Source of the DNA: Zobellia amurskyensis
GTDB taxonomy: Bacteria; Bacteroidota; Bacteroidia; Flavobacteriales; Flavobacteriaceae
DNA: 64,000 nt
Assembly: GCF_009725985.1 (NCBI RefSeq)
Contig: NZ_RCNR01000004.1
Coordinates: 62,001-126,000, forward strand
Direction of reading: 5' to 3'
In this document: positions 25,395-34,945 of the stretch, piece by piece
Numbering within the stretch: position 1 is the first letter of the stretch
How the letters are laid out: the number at the start of each line of letters is the position of its first letter
Notes under the pieces: generated by a model
The model's input: only the letters and a program-made list of their open reading frames with translations
What the model was told of the DNA's origin: nothing
Database searches by the model: none
Made by a program: the position numbers and the translations under genes

Positions 25395-26099
25395 ATGTCA
25401 TTAGGGCAGAAACTCATAAAGTTTAGTTATTTTTTCATAACCTTATTTCTCCTTTCTTGTGGCGATACAAAAAAAGAAAAAGCTGCTGAGGTAGGAAATA
25501 CTTCGGAAGCAGTAGAAGACACCATAACTTCAGATACCAAAACAAAGAGCATTCTGTTTTTTGGCGATAGTATCACAGCTGGTTATGGGCTTGATGATAG
25601 CGATGATGCGTATCCTGCGGTAGTGCAGCAAAAGATTGATTCTTTGAATTTGGATTATACCGTAATCAATTCCGGGGTAAGTGGTGAGACCACCGCTGGA
25701 GGCAGAAGCCGAATTGATTGGGTAATAAAACAGGATATAGATATTTTTGTTTTGGAATTGGGAGCCAATGACGGCTTAAGAGGGGTTGATTTATCTGAAA
25801 CACGTTCCAATTTGCAGGCAATAATTGATGTGGTGCGAGAGAAAAGTGTGGATACTAAAATCATCCTTGCCGGTATGCAGTTGCCCCCAAATATGGGAGA
25901 AAAATACACCATGGAATTTAAACAGCTTTTTATAGAAATAGCTGATAAAAATGATATCGCTTTTATACCCTTTATTTTAAAAGATGTAGGTGGTGTTGCT
26001 GCATTAAATCAGTCAGATGGTATTCACCCTACCATTGAGGGTCATAAAATTGTAGCCAATACGGTGTGGGAGACTTTACAACCGTTGCTTAAAAGTTAG
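25395..26099 (+). CDS. TesA-like GDSL esterase/lysophospholipase, lipoprotein
   Basis: SGNH hydrolase with block I FFGDSITAGYG (nucleophile Ser), block II GVSGETTAGG, block III GANDG and block V DGIHPT (Asp/His): a complete TesA-type catalytic set. I chose the ATG at 25395 rather than 25353 because it puts the hydrophobic segment right after a short basic n-region and yields a lipobox (LLSC). The mature protein is about 215 residues, as expected for TesA. Unlike E. coli TesA it would be membrane-anchored. It diverges from the YbbA/YbbP-like operon, the same neighbourhood as in proteobacteria. A bidirectional terminator follows. Confidence 0.88.
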   Translation: MSLGQKLIKFSYFFITLFLLSCGDTKKEKAAEVGNTSEAVEDTITSDTKTKSILFFGDSITAGYGLDDSDDAYPAVVQQKIDSLNLDYTVINSGVSGETTAGGRSRIDWVIKQDIDIFVLELGANDGLRGVDLSETRSNLQAIIDVVREKSVDTKIILAGMQLPPNMGEKYTMEFKQLFIEIADKNDIAFIPFILKDVGGVAALNQSDGIHPTIEGHKIVANTVWETLQPLLKS

Positions 26100-26120
26100 A
26101 TGTTGTTATCTGAGATAAAA

Positions 26121-26157
26121 ATAAAAAACCACCCGAAAAAGATGGTTTTTTATTTTT
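26121..26157. terminator. Bidirectional terminator, former tmRNA terminator
   Basis: AAAAAACCA and TGGTTTTTT form a stem with an 11-nt loop and T-runs both ways. It ends the esterase gene on the + strand. In the uninterrupted chromosome it would lie directly after the 3' end of the leftward tmRNA gene, so it is probably the original ssrA terminator now cut off by the island. Confidence 0.8.
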
Positions 26158-26170
26158 GTGGAGCCGGAGG
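26157..26170. repeat. attL core of the island
   Basis: TGTGGAGCCGGAGG occurs here and again at 54025-54038, where it contains the last 12 nt of the tmRNA gene (the minus strand reads CCTCCGGCTCCA). Here only this short tail is present, followed by unrelated sequence. This is the footprint of site-specific integration into the 3' end of ssrA. Confidence 0.88.
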
Positions 26171-26288
26171 TAACTGAACCTGTTATGCGATTATATTACT
26201 TAACTCTAATAAAATAGGGGTATAACCCTGCATTTCATTATATTTTATATCTTGATTATAGATGATATTTATATTTAATTATACTTTT

Positions 26289-26321
26289 ACTGTCACCGTA
26301 ACTGTCACCGTAACTGTCACC
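26289..26321 (+). repeat. Left arm-site repeats (3 x ACTGTCACC)
   Basis: ACTGTCACC occurs at 26289-26297, 26301-26309 and 26313-26321, spacing exactly 12 bp, between attL and the integrase start. The same motif with the same spacing and orientation recurs near attR. Most likely integrase or excisionase arm-type binding sites. Confidence 0.75.
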
Positions 26322-26342
26322 TATAATTTTAAATTTAAGTAA

Positions 26343-27596
26343 ATGAGATACTCTTTTCATTTGAAATGCCCGAAGCAGGATAGACCTACCTTAATTTATT
26401 TTTCTGCATTTTTTAAACAAGAAAATAAAAGATTCATATACTCTACGGGTGAGAGCATTTTACCAAGTGAGTGGGACTTTAATTTAAGACAGCCTAATGA
26501 CGTTACGGGAAGGTCAGCTAAGGCTCAGAACCACCGTTCAATAAAGATGCAATTAGATAGGTATTCAAATTACTTATTGGAGTTAGCTAGTCGTTATAAA
26601 CAAATTGGAGAACTGTTAGATATTGAAACAACAAGGAGTCAATTCAATACTCATTTCAAAAGAGTAAAACAACAGTCAAATAAATTCTTCGAAATCTATG
26701 AGGTTTTTTTAGAGTCAAAACGTAACGATTTTTCGGGTAACGCCATTGCTCCGAGTACAATACAAAGGTATAAGTGTAACCAGAAGTTACTTGAAGAGTT
26801 TCAAGCGCACAATAAGAAATCTATAAACTTGTCTAAGATAAATACTGAGTTTTATAATGATTTTATTAGTTATTGTATTAAGGAAAAAGAACATTCGGCC
26901 AATACCCTTCGCAGAAATGTTGGCTTATTCAAGGCTTTTATGAACTGGGCATTAGAAAATGAATATACATATAATTCGGAATTCAGAAAGTTTAAAAAAC
27001 CATCTCCACAACCTACCGAGGAAGTTGCACTAACTCTGGAAGAAGTGAAAATAATCTTTGAGCATGATTTATCAAGAAAACCAAGTTTAGAAAGAGTAAG
27101 AGATTTATTTGTTTTTGGATGTTCTACAGGAATGAGAATAAGTAATTATTCTAAAGTCAAGAAATCAGATATTATCGATGGTCACATTCAGGTTGTAGAC
27201 TATAAAAATAAGAATAAAGTATTGAAGATTCCTTTAAATGACTTTTCAAAGATTATCCTTGAGAGGTATGATTATAATCTTCCAAAAATTTCCAATCAAA
27301 AGTTTAATAAATACATTAAAGAAGTATTTATCGCTGCTAAATTTAATCGAAAAGTAAAAAGAACAATTAGAGTAGGGAACGTTATCAAAGAGTCAATAGT
27401 TGAGTTTAATCAAAGAATTACTTCTCATACTGCAAGACGAAGTTTCATAACCATAATGAAAAATAAGAAAATACCTGATAAAGTAATCATGGAGTTTACA
27501 GGACACAGAAGTTTGGAGGTGTTCAATAAGTACTATAAGCCAAATGAAAATGAAAAAAAAGACTTTATGACAAATGTGTGGAGTCTAAACGAATAA
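26343..27596 (+). CDS. Tyrosine recombinase (integrase)
   Basis: A 417-residue site-specific recombinase of the phage-integrase family, Bacteroidota type with an N-terminal arm-binding domain (1-100), a SAM-like core-binding domain (about 113-215) and a catalytic domain (225-410). Catalytic residues visible: Arg265 in TGMRISNY, a Lys near 290 in the beta-hairpin, His362 and Arg365 in HTARRS, His388 in GHRS, and nucleophile Tyr397 in NKYYK. All are intact, so it should be active. It is expected to recombine the ssrA 3' end with the element's own site. The three repeats just upstream are probably its arm sites. The codon use is more AT-rich than that of the chromosomal genes to the left. Confidence 0.95.
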   Translation: MRYSFHLKCPKQDRPTLIYFSAFFKQENKRFIYSTGESILPSEWDFNLRQPNDVTGRSAKAQNHRSIKMQLDRYSNYLLELASRYKQIGELLDIETTRSQFNTHFKRVKQQSNKFFEIYEVFLESKRNDFSGNAIAPSTIQRYKCNQKLLEEFQAHNKKSINLSKINTEFYNDFISYCIKEKEHSANTLRRNVGLFKAFMNWALENEYTYNSEFRKFKKPSPQPTEEVALTLEEVKIIFEHDLSRKPSLERVRDLFVFGCSTGMRISNYSKVKKSDIIDGHIQVVDYKNKNKVLKIPLNDFSKIILERYDYNLPKISNQKFNKYIKEVFIAAKFNRKVKRTIRVGNVIKESIVEFNQRITSHTARRSFITIMKNKKIPDKVIMEFTGHRSLEVFNKYYKPNENEKKDFMTNVWSLNE

Positions 27597-27605
27597 TATT
27601 AGAAT

Positions 27606-28307
27606 ATGAACAATAAATCAGGACTGAACGAGAATGATTCTGTGAAGGCATTAAAAGAAGGATTTATCTCGGTTCTGCAACAGGAAAATGATATCTTAAG
27701 GGGAAAGTATAATTTATTAGAGAAGCACATTACCTCTTTAAACAACCGAATAGATACCCTAGATAAAGAATGTTCAGGGTATTTAAAAGAGAAACTAGCA
27801 ATCAAGACAGCTAAAGAAAGTTTAGAGATAGAACTTAGAGAACTAAAAATTGAGAATACAATAATACACCGCGAGTTAAATAAAATTGATTTTACTCCAG
27901 TGAAGCAGTTTAATGATTTGTACTGGGGCGATAACTATCCTGCGCTGAAAGAATTATTTGATTTTTTGCAAAAAATGAACTGTTTGGATATTAACTGGAG
28001 TTATTTTGCTAACAATTTTTCTTTAGAGAATTCTGAGATTACTAACCTTAACACTACAATGTTATCCAAAAAGGAAATTGGATATGTTTTAGCAAAAATA
28101 AAAATGTTCTTTCTTCCGGATATAAAGGGTTCTCCTTCAAAATACAAAGCTTGGGTGCAACGAAAACTATTGGTTGATAATTCTCTTATTGATGATGATT
28201 TTGTAAAGAACTATATGAGAGACTATAAAAGGGGTAAAAAATTATCAACTGATAATGTAGATTTAATAGATTCTGTAATACTCAAAATTGCAAGTAAATA
28301 CTATTAG
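27606..28307 (+). CDS. Coiled-coil protein of the island, unknown function
   Basis: A 233-residue protein, 9 bp after the integrase. Residues 15-95 are a strong coiled coil (LQQENDILRGKYNLLEKH and more). The C-terminal part (100-230) is a compact helical domain (VKQFNDLYWGDNYPALKELF). No TM or signal. The order integrase, coiled-coil protein, HTH, primase is common in Bacteroidota islands, so a role in replication, excision or DNA binding is likely. The family is not recognised. Confidence 0.65.
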   Translation: MNNKSGLNENDSVKALKEGFISVLQQENDILRGKYNLLEKHITSLNNRIDTLDKECSGYLKEKLAIKTAKESLEIELRELKIENTIIHRELNKIDFTPVKQFNDLYWGDNYPALKELFDFLQKMNCLDINWSYFANNFSLENSEITNLNTTMLSKKEIGYVLAKIKMFFLPDIKGSPSKYKAWVQRKLLVDNSLIDDDFVKNYMRDYKRGKKLSTDNVDLIDSVILKIASKYY

Positions 28308-28516
28308 ATGATAGAAAGCTGGATTATAAAAACACAAGTTGTTTTTAAGTTGTGTTTAAAGCTTGTCTTGTATTACAATAAAAACGTTAATACGTTGTTT
28401 GTGAGTGTTTTGTATTGTATTTGGAATTAACACTTTCCTTTTTTTTCCTTTTTTCATTTGTTCAAATATTTGCTGTAAGCTTTCAAAGAGAAAGTATAAC
28501 AATAGATTTAGAATAA

Positions 28517-28813
28517 ATGAGAAACATCGTTATTACAACTACAGAGGAGTTGAAATCAACAATTGAGAGTGCTATAAGCAGTCATATTGATGGTTTAAAA
28601 ATCCTAATCCAACAAAAAGTTAACCCGCCAAAGAAAAAACTCTCGATAAAAGAGGTTGCAGAACAACTAGGAGTAACTGAATTAACCATACGAAATTACA
28701 TTTCTAAGGGATATTTAAGAGGAGAAAAAATTGGTAGAAGAATTTGGATTGATGCCGCTTCATTACAAGAAGCTCTAAGCGAAGTTAAATCTTTAAAATA
28801 TCGTAGGGCATGA
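28517..28813 (+). CDS. Excisionase-like helix-turn-helix protein
   Basis: A 98-residue DNA-binding protein. Residues 42-92 are a MerR/excisionase-type HTH: LSIKEVAEQLGVTELTIRNYISKG, then a wing with KIGRRIWID. The N-terminal 40 residues are helical. Such proteins act as directionality factors for the neighbouring integrase or as regulators of the element. It overlaps the next ORF by 4 bp (ATGA), showing coupling. The 209 bp before it probably contain its own promoter. Confidence 0.85.
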   Translation: MRNIVITTTEELKSTIESAISSHIDGLKILIQQKVNPPKKKLSIKEVAEQLGVTELTIRNYISKGYLRGEKIGRRIWIDAASLQEALSEVKSLKYRRA

Positions 28814-29139
28814 TGGATTTTAAAGATAGTAGAGCTTTCACAGAAAATAGGCTGGTAGATAGATTGGATAAACTTATTGAGCATCATCAAGATATGAAGT
28901 TGAAATATCCAGAAGACAGCGATGCGAATAATCATTTTGAGTGGAACATAAAAGAGCTAAACCTTATTAGGAAAATGGTTGTGTTTAACCCTAGATTTAT
29001 GTGGAAGGAGGTGCAGAAAATTATGGATGCAGCTTACTTAGAAGATAAATCTATTACTGGTTTCACGTGGTTTTTTGATTTTGTGGAGACAGATTTACCC
29101 AATAGAGCTTTCATTAAAACCTTAATCTCGCCAAAATGA
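28810..29139 (+). CDS. Small island protein, unknown
   Basis: A 109-residue helical protein without signal or TM. It overlaps the HTH gene before it and the primase-helicase gene after it by 4 bp each, so the three are translationally coupled. No motif recognised. By position it may assist replication or mobilisation. Confidence 0.6.
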   Translation: MMDFKDSRAFTENRLVDRLDKLIEHHQDMKLKYPEDSDANNHFEWNIKELNLIRKMVVFNPRFMWKEVQKIMDAAYLEDKSITGFTWFFDFVETDLPNRAFIKTLISPK

Positions 29140-30341
29140 ATAACTCGAAATACTTAAGGATTGGTACAGAATACTTTAAGTTAAGTGATGTGCCATTATA
29201 TAGCGGAGATACTTATAAGACGCTGCTCAAGTGGAAAAAGTCTGAAATAATTACGGATGAAGGCAAGGATTTTTTGAAGTCAATAGAGAAGTATGATGGG
29301 TTTTGCCTTATACCTTCTAACACGGATTATCAACAGTCTATCAAGGATTTTTATAATAAATATGAAAAGTTGGAACATGATTTTGAGTGTGGGAATTTCA
29401 CTGAGACAGAAGGTTTTCTGCGTCATATTTTTGGTGAGCAATATGAACTAGGGCTGGACTATTTGACAATTCTATGGAGATACCCTACTCAGATATTACC
29501 AATACTATGCTTGGTAAGTGAAGATAGAAAAACAGGAAAGACGACTTTTCTCAATTGGTTAAAACTGATTTTTCAAGGGAATATGACCATTAATAAAAAT
29601 GAAGACTTTAGAAGTAGATTTAATTCGGATTGGGCTTCCAAGCTTATAGTTTCAGTTGATGAAGTCTTATTGGATAAGAAGGAGGATAGTGAGCGAATTA
29701 AAAACCTTTCTACGGCAGTTACATATAAGACTGAATCCAAAGGCATAGATAAGGTTGAGTCATACTTCTTTGGAAAATTTATCTTATGTTCTAATAACGA
29801 GGATAATTTTATTCAGGTGGACCAGCATGAAATACGGTATTGGGTGATAAAAGTAGAGTCGATACCTGATAGTAACGAAAACCCTAATTTGATGGAAATT
29901 TTGAAAGCTGAATTACCCCAAATAATGTATTATTTGAACAGCAGGGAAATTATGTCCCCTAGACTCACAAGAATGTGGTTTACTAAAGACCAAATTTACA
30001 CTCCAGCTCTTGATAAATTGGTTTCAGGTAATAAAACTTACGTCAACAGAGAGATTGAAGAAATATTGATTGATGACTTTGTAAAGTTTGAAGTAGATGA
30101 ATTAAAGTATTCTCTCAATGATTTGGTTGAAAAATTAAGTAATAATAACATCCGGGTGTCTGCCTTTAAAGTGTCTGCTGTTCTCAAGAATCAATTTGGA
30201 TTAAAAAGTAAGAACGGCTCTTATGGAAAATACTATCTCTCATTGATACCTTCTAATAACTCGTTTGTTGTGAACGAGACTAAGCATAAAGGCAGGTACT
30301 ATACATTTTTAAAAGTTAATTACTTGAAAAGCTCTGATTAG
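29136..30341 (+). CDS. Primase-helicase / VirE-D5-like NTPase of the island
   Basis: A 401-residue SF3/D5-like NTPase (DUF5906 type). Walker A is SEDRKTGKTT (about 128-137), followed by a LIVSVDEVLLD Walker B strand (around residue 172) and KFILCSNNEDNF, a sensor-like segment with conserved Asn. The C-terminal 110 residues look like a winged-helix DNA-binding domain. The N-terminal primase part of larger relatives is absent. Likely role: origin melting or replication of the excised island. Coupled by ATGA overlap to the preceding small gene. Confidence 0.75.
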   Translation: MNNSKYLRIGTEYFKLSDVPLYSGDTYKTLLKWKKSEIITDEGKDFLKSIEKYDGFCLIPSNTDYQQSIKDFYNKYEKLEHDFECGNFTETEGFLRHIFGEQYELGLDYLTILWRYPTQILPILCLVSEDRKTGKTTFLNWLKLIFQGNMTINKNEDFRSRFNSDWASKLIVSVDEVLLDKKEDSERIKNLSTAVTYKTESKGIDKVESYFFGKFILCSNNEDNFIQVDQHEIRYWVIKVESIPDSNENPNLMEILKAELPQIMYYLNSREIMSPRLTRMWFTKDQIYTPALDKLVSGNKTYVNREIEEILIDDFVKFEVDELKYSLNDLVEKLSNNNIRVSAFKVSAVLKNQFGLKSKNGSYGKYYLSLIPSNNSFVVNETKHKGRYYTFLKVNYLKSSD

Positions 30342-30935
30342 GTGTCGTTTCGTTGATATAATTTGAAAGGTGTTAAAATACAATGTGTTAGTTTAATTTT
30401 ATGTGTCAACATAGCGTCAACAGTATCAGAAATAGCAATCGTTACCCTTTATTACGAAAGCAGAAAACCCCGTTGTTGCTCAACCGTCGACAGTTGGTTT
30501 AGCTTTAATTATTTGATTTCTAGAGTGTTGTTTTTATCATCGGCAGTTCAACAGAACATTAATGCTAGGTTATTCCTAATTTGTCATAAGTTTAAATTGA
30601 AAAAACAATCCAAATCTTTTGTCAAACTGTTCTATAGTTTTCTTAAATCTATGCAATTATAACTCCGTCAGGACCTAAGAGGCTATATACTTCCTTTTCT
30701 GGCATAAATATATGAACGATTCAAAATGTTCCAACCGATAACTTACAATTTGTTTCTGTTTTTGAGTTAATTTTAATAGTTTATGTCACAAATTTGAGAT
30801 GTAGTTGAAAGCAAAAATTGAAAATATTTAGTTTTCTTTTAAATAATATTATATGGTGTAATGCCCGTGTTTTCATGCTCATTAAAAAGGGTGTCAAACA
30901 GATTTTCAAATAACTTATTGAGACTTTCAATAGAA
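30342..30935. other. Intergenic region at a module junction
   Basis: A 594-bp AT-rich gap where the integration/replication module meets the leftward sugar locus. A 99-codon rightward frame (30363-30662) is Cys-rich and unconvincing. The minus strand at 30839-30931 reads as a coding-like tail (separate entry). No terminator seen for either side. Confidence 0.45.
30839..30931 (-). pseudogene. Short coding-like remnant downstream of the oxidoreductase gene
   Basis: The minus strand reads IESLNKLFENLF, DTLFNEHEN, TGITPYNII, then TAA: 30 codons with no start, directly after the Gfo/Idh/MocA gene. Composition is protein-like. It may be the tail of a gene lost when the sugar cargo joined the island. 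Family not recognised. Confidence 0.25.
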
Positions 30936-32018
30936 TTATAAATCAATAGATTTCTTTTTACGGATAGATTCATCACAAGCAAAAGCAATACGTAAGCTAT
31001 TTACGGCGTCTTCGAGATGAAGATTCAAGTCGATATCTTCAACAATTGCCCTATGAAAATATTGTTGCTCTCTTGTACACAGTTCTTGATGGTCAGGCTC
31101 GTCTTCTAAGCTAATTATTGAATCCACTTGTTTAAATTGATTCTTTTCATCTAGTTCTGCGGAGTGGTAGAGTATGGTTTCGGTATTCGTATGAGACTCT
31201 ACGGAATCTGATTTTCCGATGGCAGATGCATTTTTGGCAACTATAGATGCAGACCCTTTAGGGCCAAATACATCTTTGATGAAAAATGCTGTTTCACTTA
31301 TCATTGGCCCCCAGCCAGCTTCGTACCATCCTACGGAGCCATCTTCAAAACGAATCTGTAGTTGACCGTAATTATAGTTCCACTCGGGAATATCTTCTGT
31401 CATCCTAGCTCCAATAGCGTTTACTTGAACAGGCTTGGATTTTGTCATTTGGCACATTACATCAATGTAATGAACACCACAATCGACTATGGGGCTCAGG
31501 CTCTTCATGAGATTTCGATGTACATTCCACATTTCACCCTTACTCTGTTGATTCAAATTCATACGCATTACCAAGGGTTTGCCTAAGTTTTGGCTCAATT
31601 CTACAAAGCGCTGCCATGATGGATGATGCCTTAGTATATATCCTACAACAACTTTTTTTCCTGTTTGCATTGCTTTTTGGACAATTCTATCCGCACCTGC
31701 TACTGTGTCTGCCAATGGTTTTTCCATAAAAACATTACAGCCGCTGTCAAGGGCCATAATTGCGAACTTTTCATGTGTGTCCGGATACGTAGATATACAT
31801 ACCGCATCCGGATTGGTCGTTTTCAATGCATCTTCGTAATCGCTGAATAAAGCATATTCATTGTCCAATTTTTCATTCAATATATTTTTACTCTTTCCAG
31901 TGGATACCAAGCCACAAATTGAAAATTCTTTCAAATTGTGATAGGCTATAGCATGGGATGCACCCATATTTCCACACCCAACAACTAAGACTCGAATAGG
32001 TTTTTTAGAATTTGTCAT
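30936..32018 (-). CDS. Gfo/Idh/MocA-family oxidoreductase (cytoplasmic)
   Basis: A 360-residue NAD(P)-dependent oxidoreductase. The Rossmann motif VVGCGNMGASHA sits at about 12-23, followed by the family EKP motif in NVFMEKPLA (about 95-103) and a CGVHYIDVMCQM helix with the His expected near the active site. No signal peptide, so it acts on imported sugar. It is the last gene of the leftward sugar locus, 50 bp after the MFS transporter. Together with the periplasmic paralogue in the same locus it suggests oxidation or re-reduction of 3-keto sugars. The exact substrate is unknown. Confidence 0.88.
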   Translation of the reverse strand: MTNSKKPIRVLVVGCGNMGASHAIAYHNLKEFSICGLVSTGKSKNILNEKLDNEYALFSDYEDALKTTNPDAVCISTYPDTHEKFAIMALDSGCNVFMEKPLADTVAGADRIVQKAMQTGKKVVVGYILRHHPSWQRFVELSQNLGKPLVMRMNLNQQSKGEMWNVHRNLMKSLSPIVDCGVHYIDVMCQMTKSKPVQVNAIGARMTEDIPEWNYNYGQLQIRFEDGSVGWYEAGWGPMISETAFFIKDVFGPKGSASIVAKNASAIGKSDSVESHTNTETILYHSAELDEKNQFKQVDSIISLEDEPDHQELCTREQQYFHRAIVEDIDLNLHLEDAVNSLRIAFACDESIRKKKSIDL

Positions 32019-32068
32019 AAGTTTTTTTAATTTTAAATTAACTTTAAGGGAAGCTGGTAATGGAAAGT

Positions 32069-33289
32069 CTATTCTTTTTGATGTATTTTCTCTAGGGGCT
32101 TAACCTTGTTTTCTTTGAATAGAATCATAAATAAAATTCCCGTAATTATAGCTATTACTGCAGGTACTAACCAGATTGATAGCCAGTCATAATCTGTAGA
32201 TGAATTTATACCAGTTGTAAACATTTGAGTTATCCATCCTGAAACATATGAACCTATTAACATTCCTATACCATAGGTTGCAAATGTAATTAACCCTTGT
32301 GCTGCATTTCGGAAGGACTTGCCGGCTTTTTTGTCTATATATATTTGACCGGATACAAAAAAGAAATCGTAGCATATACCATGTAGAATTATAGCTGTAT
32401 ATAGCATCCAATTATCATTAAGGTCTACAGCAAAGGCAAAAAGCAGGTATCTAATTGCCCAGGCTATCATTCCAGCGAGCATAACTTTCTTCAAGCCAAG
32501 TTTTCGAAAGGCAAAGGGCATTAACAACAAGAACAAAAATTCTGAGACTTGCCCCAAGGTCATTTTTCCAGCTGCGTTGTCAAAACCTATATCGTTTAGA
32601 AAGGGGTTGGCGAAGCTGTAATAAAAGGCAAGAGGGATACAGATAATAATTGAGCTTATGAAAAATATGACAAACGACTTATCTTTAAATAGAATAAGCG
32701 CATCTAAACCTAAAATTGAGGATAGACTATTTTGTTTACCCTTTGGCGGGGTGTTTGGTAAAAAGAGGCAGAGTGTAGCCAGCAAGATTGAGCATACGGC
32801 TGCTATTTGAAACGTTAGATAAGATGCTTCCAATTCCATGAAACCAACTAATAAACCTGCTGCAATCCAACCTAAGGTTCCAAATACTCTTATTAGGGGA
32901 AACTCTTTATCTGGGTCGGTCATTTGAGAAAATGATATGGAATTAACAAGTGATATTGTTGGCATGTACAGGAGCGTATACAGAAGAATTAGCCACCAGA
33001 AATTTTGAAAATTATCAGTGAGACTAATCAAGTAGAGTGAGATGCCGCCGAACAAATGTAGCGTAGCTAAAACGTTTTTTGCAGAGAAAAACCGATCTGC
33101 AATCAATCCAATGAAAAAGGGAGATAGAATTGCCGCTATCGATAAATTGGCATAAGCTGCGCCTACCTGTGTAGCGCCAACTTCCAATGAACTTAACAGA
33201 TAAGTGCCCATGGTAACATACCATGCCCCCCAAACAAAATACTCCAATAGCATTAAAGCAGACAATTTTATTCGGAGTGATTTTTTCAT
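32069..33289 (-). CDS. MFS transporter, nucleoside/sugar:H+ symporter-like
   Basis: A 406-residue protein with about 12 TM helices. The N-terminus (LMLLEYFVWGAWYVTMGTYL) closely follows the nucleoside:H+ symporter (NupG-like) branch of the major facilitator superfamily, and a GLIADRFFSAKN loop sits between helices 2 and 3. In Bacteroidota sugar loci such transporters import mono- or disaccharide products across the inner membrane. It lies between the M81-type gene and the cytoplasmic oxidoreductase, fitting uptake followed by reduction. Confidence 0.85.
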   Translation of the reverse strand: MKKSLRIKLSALMLLEYFVWGAWYVTMGTYLLSSLEVGATQVGAAYANLSIAAILSPFFIGLIADRFFSAKNVLATLHLFGGISLYLISLTDNFQNFWWLILLYTLLYMPTISLVNSISFSQMTDPDKEFPLIRVFGTLGWIAAGLLVGFMELEASYLTFQIAAVCSILLATLCLFLPNTPPKGKQNSLSSILGLDALILFKDKSFVIFFISSIIICIPLAFYYSFANPFLNDIGFDNAAGKMTLGQVSEFLFLLLMPFAFRKLGLKKVMLAGMIAWAIRYLLFAFAVDLNDNWMLYTAIILHGICYDFFFVSGQIYIDKKAGKSFRNAAQGLITFATYGIGMLIGSYVSGWITQMFTTGINSSTDYDWLSIWLVPAVIAIITGILFMILFKENKVKPLEKIHQKE

Positions 33290-33334
33290 AGAAAGAGTTA
33301 ATGGTTTTTTTAAGTATTCTCGGGCTATTTTACA

Positions 33335-34891
33335 CTAATGACTATATGTAGAAGGAACAAATTCATTAGAGGCAGGTATAAATCTAGCTTTTAGGTCTGG
33401 TTCTATTTGGTGGTTATCAAAAGGGAACATGGGTCTATTTATTCTTTTATAGTCCAAACTTTTTAAATCTTGATCAACTCCTCCCGGCGTTAGTGCCATA
33501 ATCCAATCTTTGCGCATGTTATAAAGATCAGGGACCAAATAGCCCATTTTGACTACAATAATATCAGTTTTTAGGGGCTTAAGGCCTAAGTCCGCAAAGT
33601 TGGTTTTTCGATTACGGTTATTAGAGACAATTACCCTTACACTGCCGACTCTAACTACTACTGCATTTTCTCCAATGCTTTCAATAAATCCGTTAAGCTT
33701 TAAGGGTGGTGCAAAACGAGAATCTATTTCAGCACCTACATAACTGGTTATTTTTTTGCCTACCCCTATGGCTTTTGCCTGATTGAATAAATCTGGACCT
33801 GGAATGGAAGCATAAATAAGTGATGGACCATTTTTCGATTTAAATTCGGGGCGTTCAAGTATCTTTTTTAACGTCCATGTTACGTCTCCAGCCCCCCCTG
33901 CAGTAGGGTTATCTCCAGAATCACTAATAAAAAAAGGATGTTTTTCACTTGCCAAAGCTTTTTCTAAGCTTCCGTTAAATGAATCTACGGGAGCAACGAA
34001 ATTGAAACGTGACCGAACATTCCAAAAATTAGACGCTAAATTTTCTGCAGCTAGCCTTACCTGTTCTCTATTGTCACCGGTAACCATGACAACTCCATGA
34101 TTTCTTGGCTCGTCGGCCCAAGCGTAGCCAATCCAAATGGCTGCATCAATAACTCCATCTGGTTCGGTCAAAGCCGGAATTTTAGCATAGAGGCTCTTGG
34201 CGGGTTCCACTCTTGTACTTGTTTTTTCGCCTGGAAGTAATATAGGAATCGGTATCCATGCTTTGTAGTTAGGTTTTTCCTTACCATTTTCAAGTCTATC
34301 TAGAAGATTTTCAATTGCTCTTTTCTTGGTTTTGTAACGGTCTTCATGGGGTGCCATACGAAAGCAGGTAATTAAATCGGTGTTTTTTGCGAGCTCCCAA
34401 GAAACGTTACCATGAAGGTCCATAGAAGTAGATACTAAAGTTTCCATTCCGATAACTTCACGAATTCTTGCTAAAAGGTCACCTTCTGGATCATCTAAGC
34501 CTACAACGCTCATGGCACCATGTATATCAAAATAAAGCCCATCGTAAGGGCCATTTTTTTGCAGTGAATCAAGCGTTTCTTCTACAAGTGATTCGTACGC
34601 CGCTCGGGTTACAGCCCCACCTGGTGATGTTGCAGCAACAATTGAGGGCAACCATGTCGCGCGGCCATGTACCAACGAGTCAGGAACCATGAACGGGTAG
34701 GTATCTAAAACGGCTTCACCTTTATGGATTCTAAAGGCATTTCTTATGGTTAGGGCAGGCGAGAAGGTACTTGATTCGGTAGCTATACCGGCTATGGCAA
34801 TTCGAGGCAAGCTTTTTTCTTGTGCATTACATATAGTGGTATAGGAGAAAAGGCTAAAAAGAAAAGGTGTGATTAAAAAGTAAGTTTTCAC
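33335..34891 (-). CDS. M81 family (MlrC/microcystinase-like) metallopeptidase, secreted
   Basis: A 518-residue protein with a signal peptide (cut near CNAQ, about 24). The mature chain matches the MlrC/DUF1485 family: RIAIAGIATESSTFSP at the start, YFDIHGAMSV (metal His), TSMDLHGN (Asp/His), DSGDNPTAGG (Asp) and a C-terminal segment with GGVDQDLKSL. All metal-site motifs are present. The family is named for an enzyme that degrades linear microcystin peptides, but homologues are widespread and most have unknown substrates. Its place in a sugar locus suggests an amide or lactam in the target compound. Inferred to be periplasmic. Confidence 0.85.
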   Translation of the reverse strand: MKTYFLITPFLFSLFSYTTICNAQEKSLPRIAIAGIATESSTFSPALTIRNAFRIHKGEAVLDTYPFMVPDSLVHGRATWLPSIVAATSPGGAVTRAAYESLVEETLDSLQKNGPYDGLYFDIHGAMSVVGLDDPEGDLLARIREVIGMETLVSTSMDLHGNVSWELAKNTDLITCFRMAPHEDRYKTKKRAIENLLDRLENGKEKPNYKAWIPIPILLPGEKTSTRVEPAKSLYAKIPALTEPDGVIDAAIWIGYAWADEPRNHGVVMVTGDNREQVRLAAENLASNFWNVRSRFNFVAPVDSFNGSLEKALASEKHPFFISDSGDNPTAGGAGDVTWTLKKILERPEFKSKNGPSLIYASIPGPDLFNQAKAIGVGKKITSYVGAEIDSRFAPPLKLNGFIESIGENAVVVRVGSVRVIVSNNRNRKTNFADLGLKPLKTDIIVVKMGYLVPDLYNMRKDWIMALTPGGVDQDLKSLDYKRINRPMFPFDNHQIEPDLKARFIPASNEFVPSTYSH

Positions 34892-34945
34892 GGAGTTATC
34901 ATTTTATAAATTGTAATGAACTTATCTGGTATATTAAAGGCGTTG

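Noticed and set aside
28340-28375. Stem-loop with AAACACAA/TTGTGTTT arms as a terminator
   Set aside because: AT-rich stem without a T-run after it; too weak to call.
30405-30422. Two GTCAACA repeats 11 bp apart, possible second set of att or arm sites
   Set aside because: Only two short copies, no matching set elsewhere and no core duplication; likely chance.
30363-30662. 99-codon rightward ORF after the primase-helicase gene
   Set aside because: Cys- and Ser-rich, uneven composition, no recognisable motif, in an AT-rich junction; probably chance.
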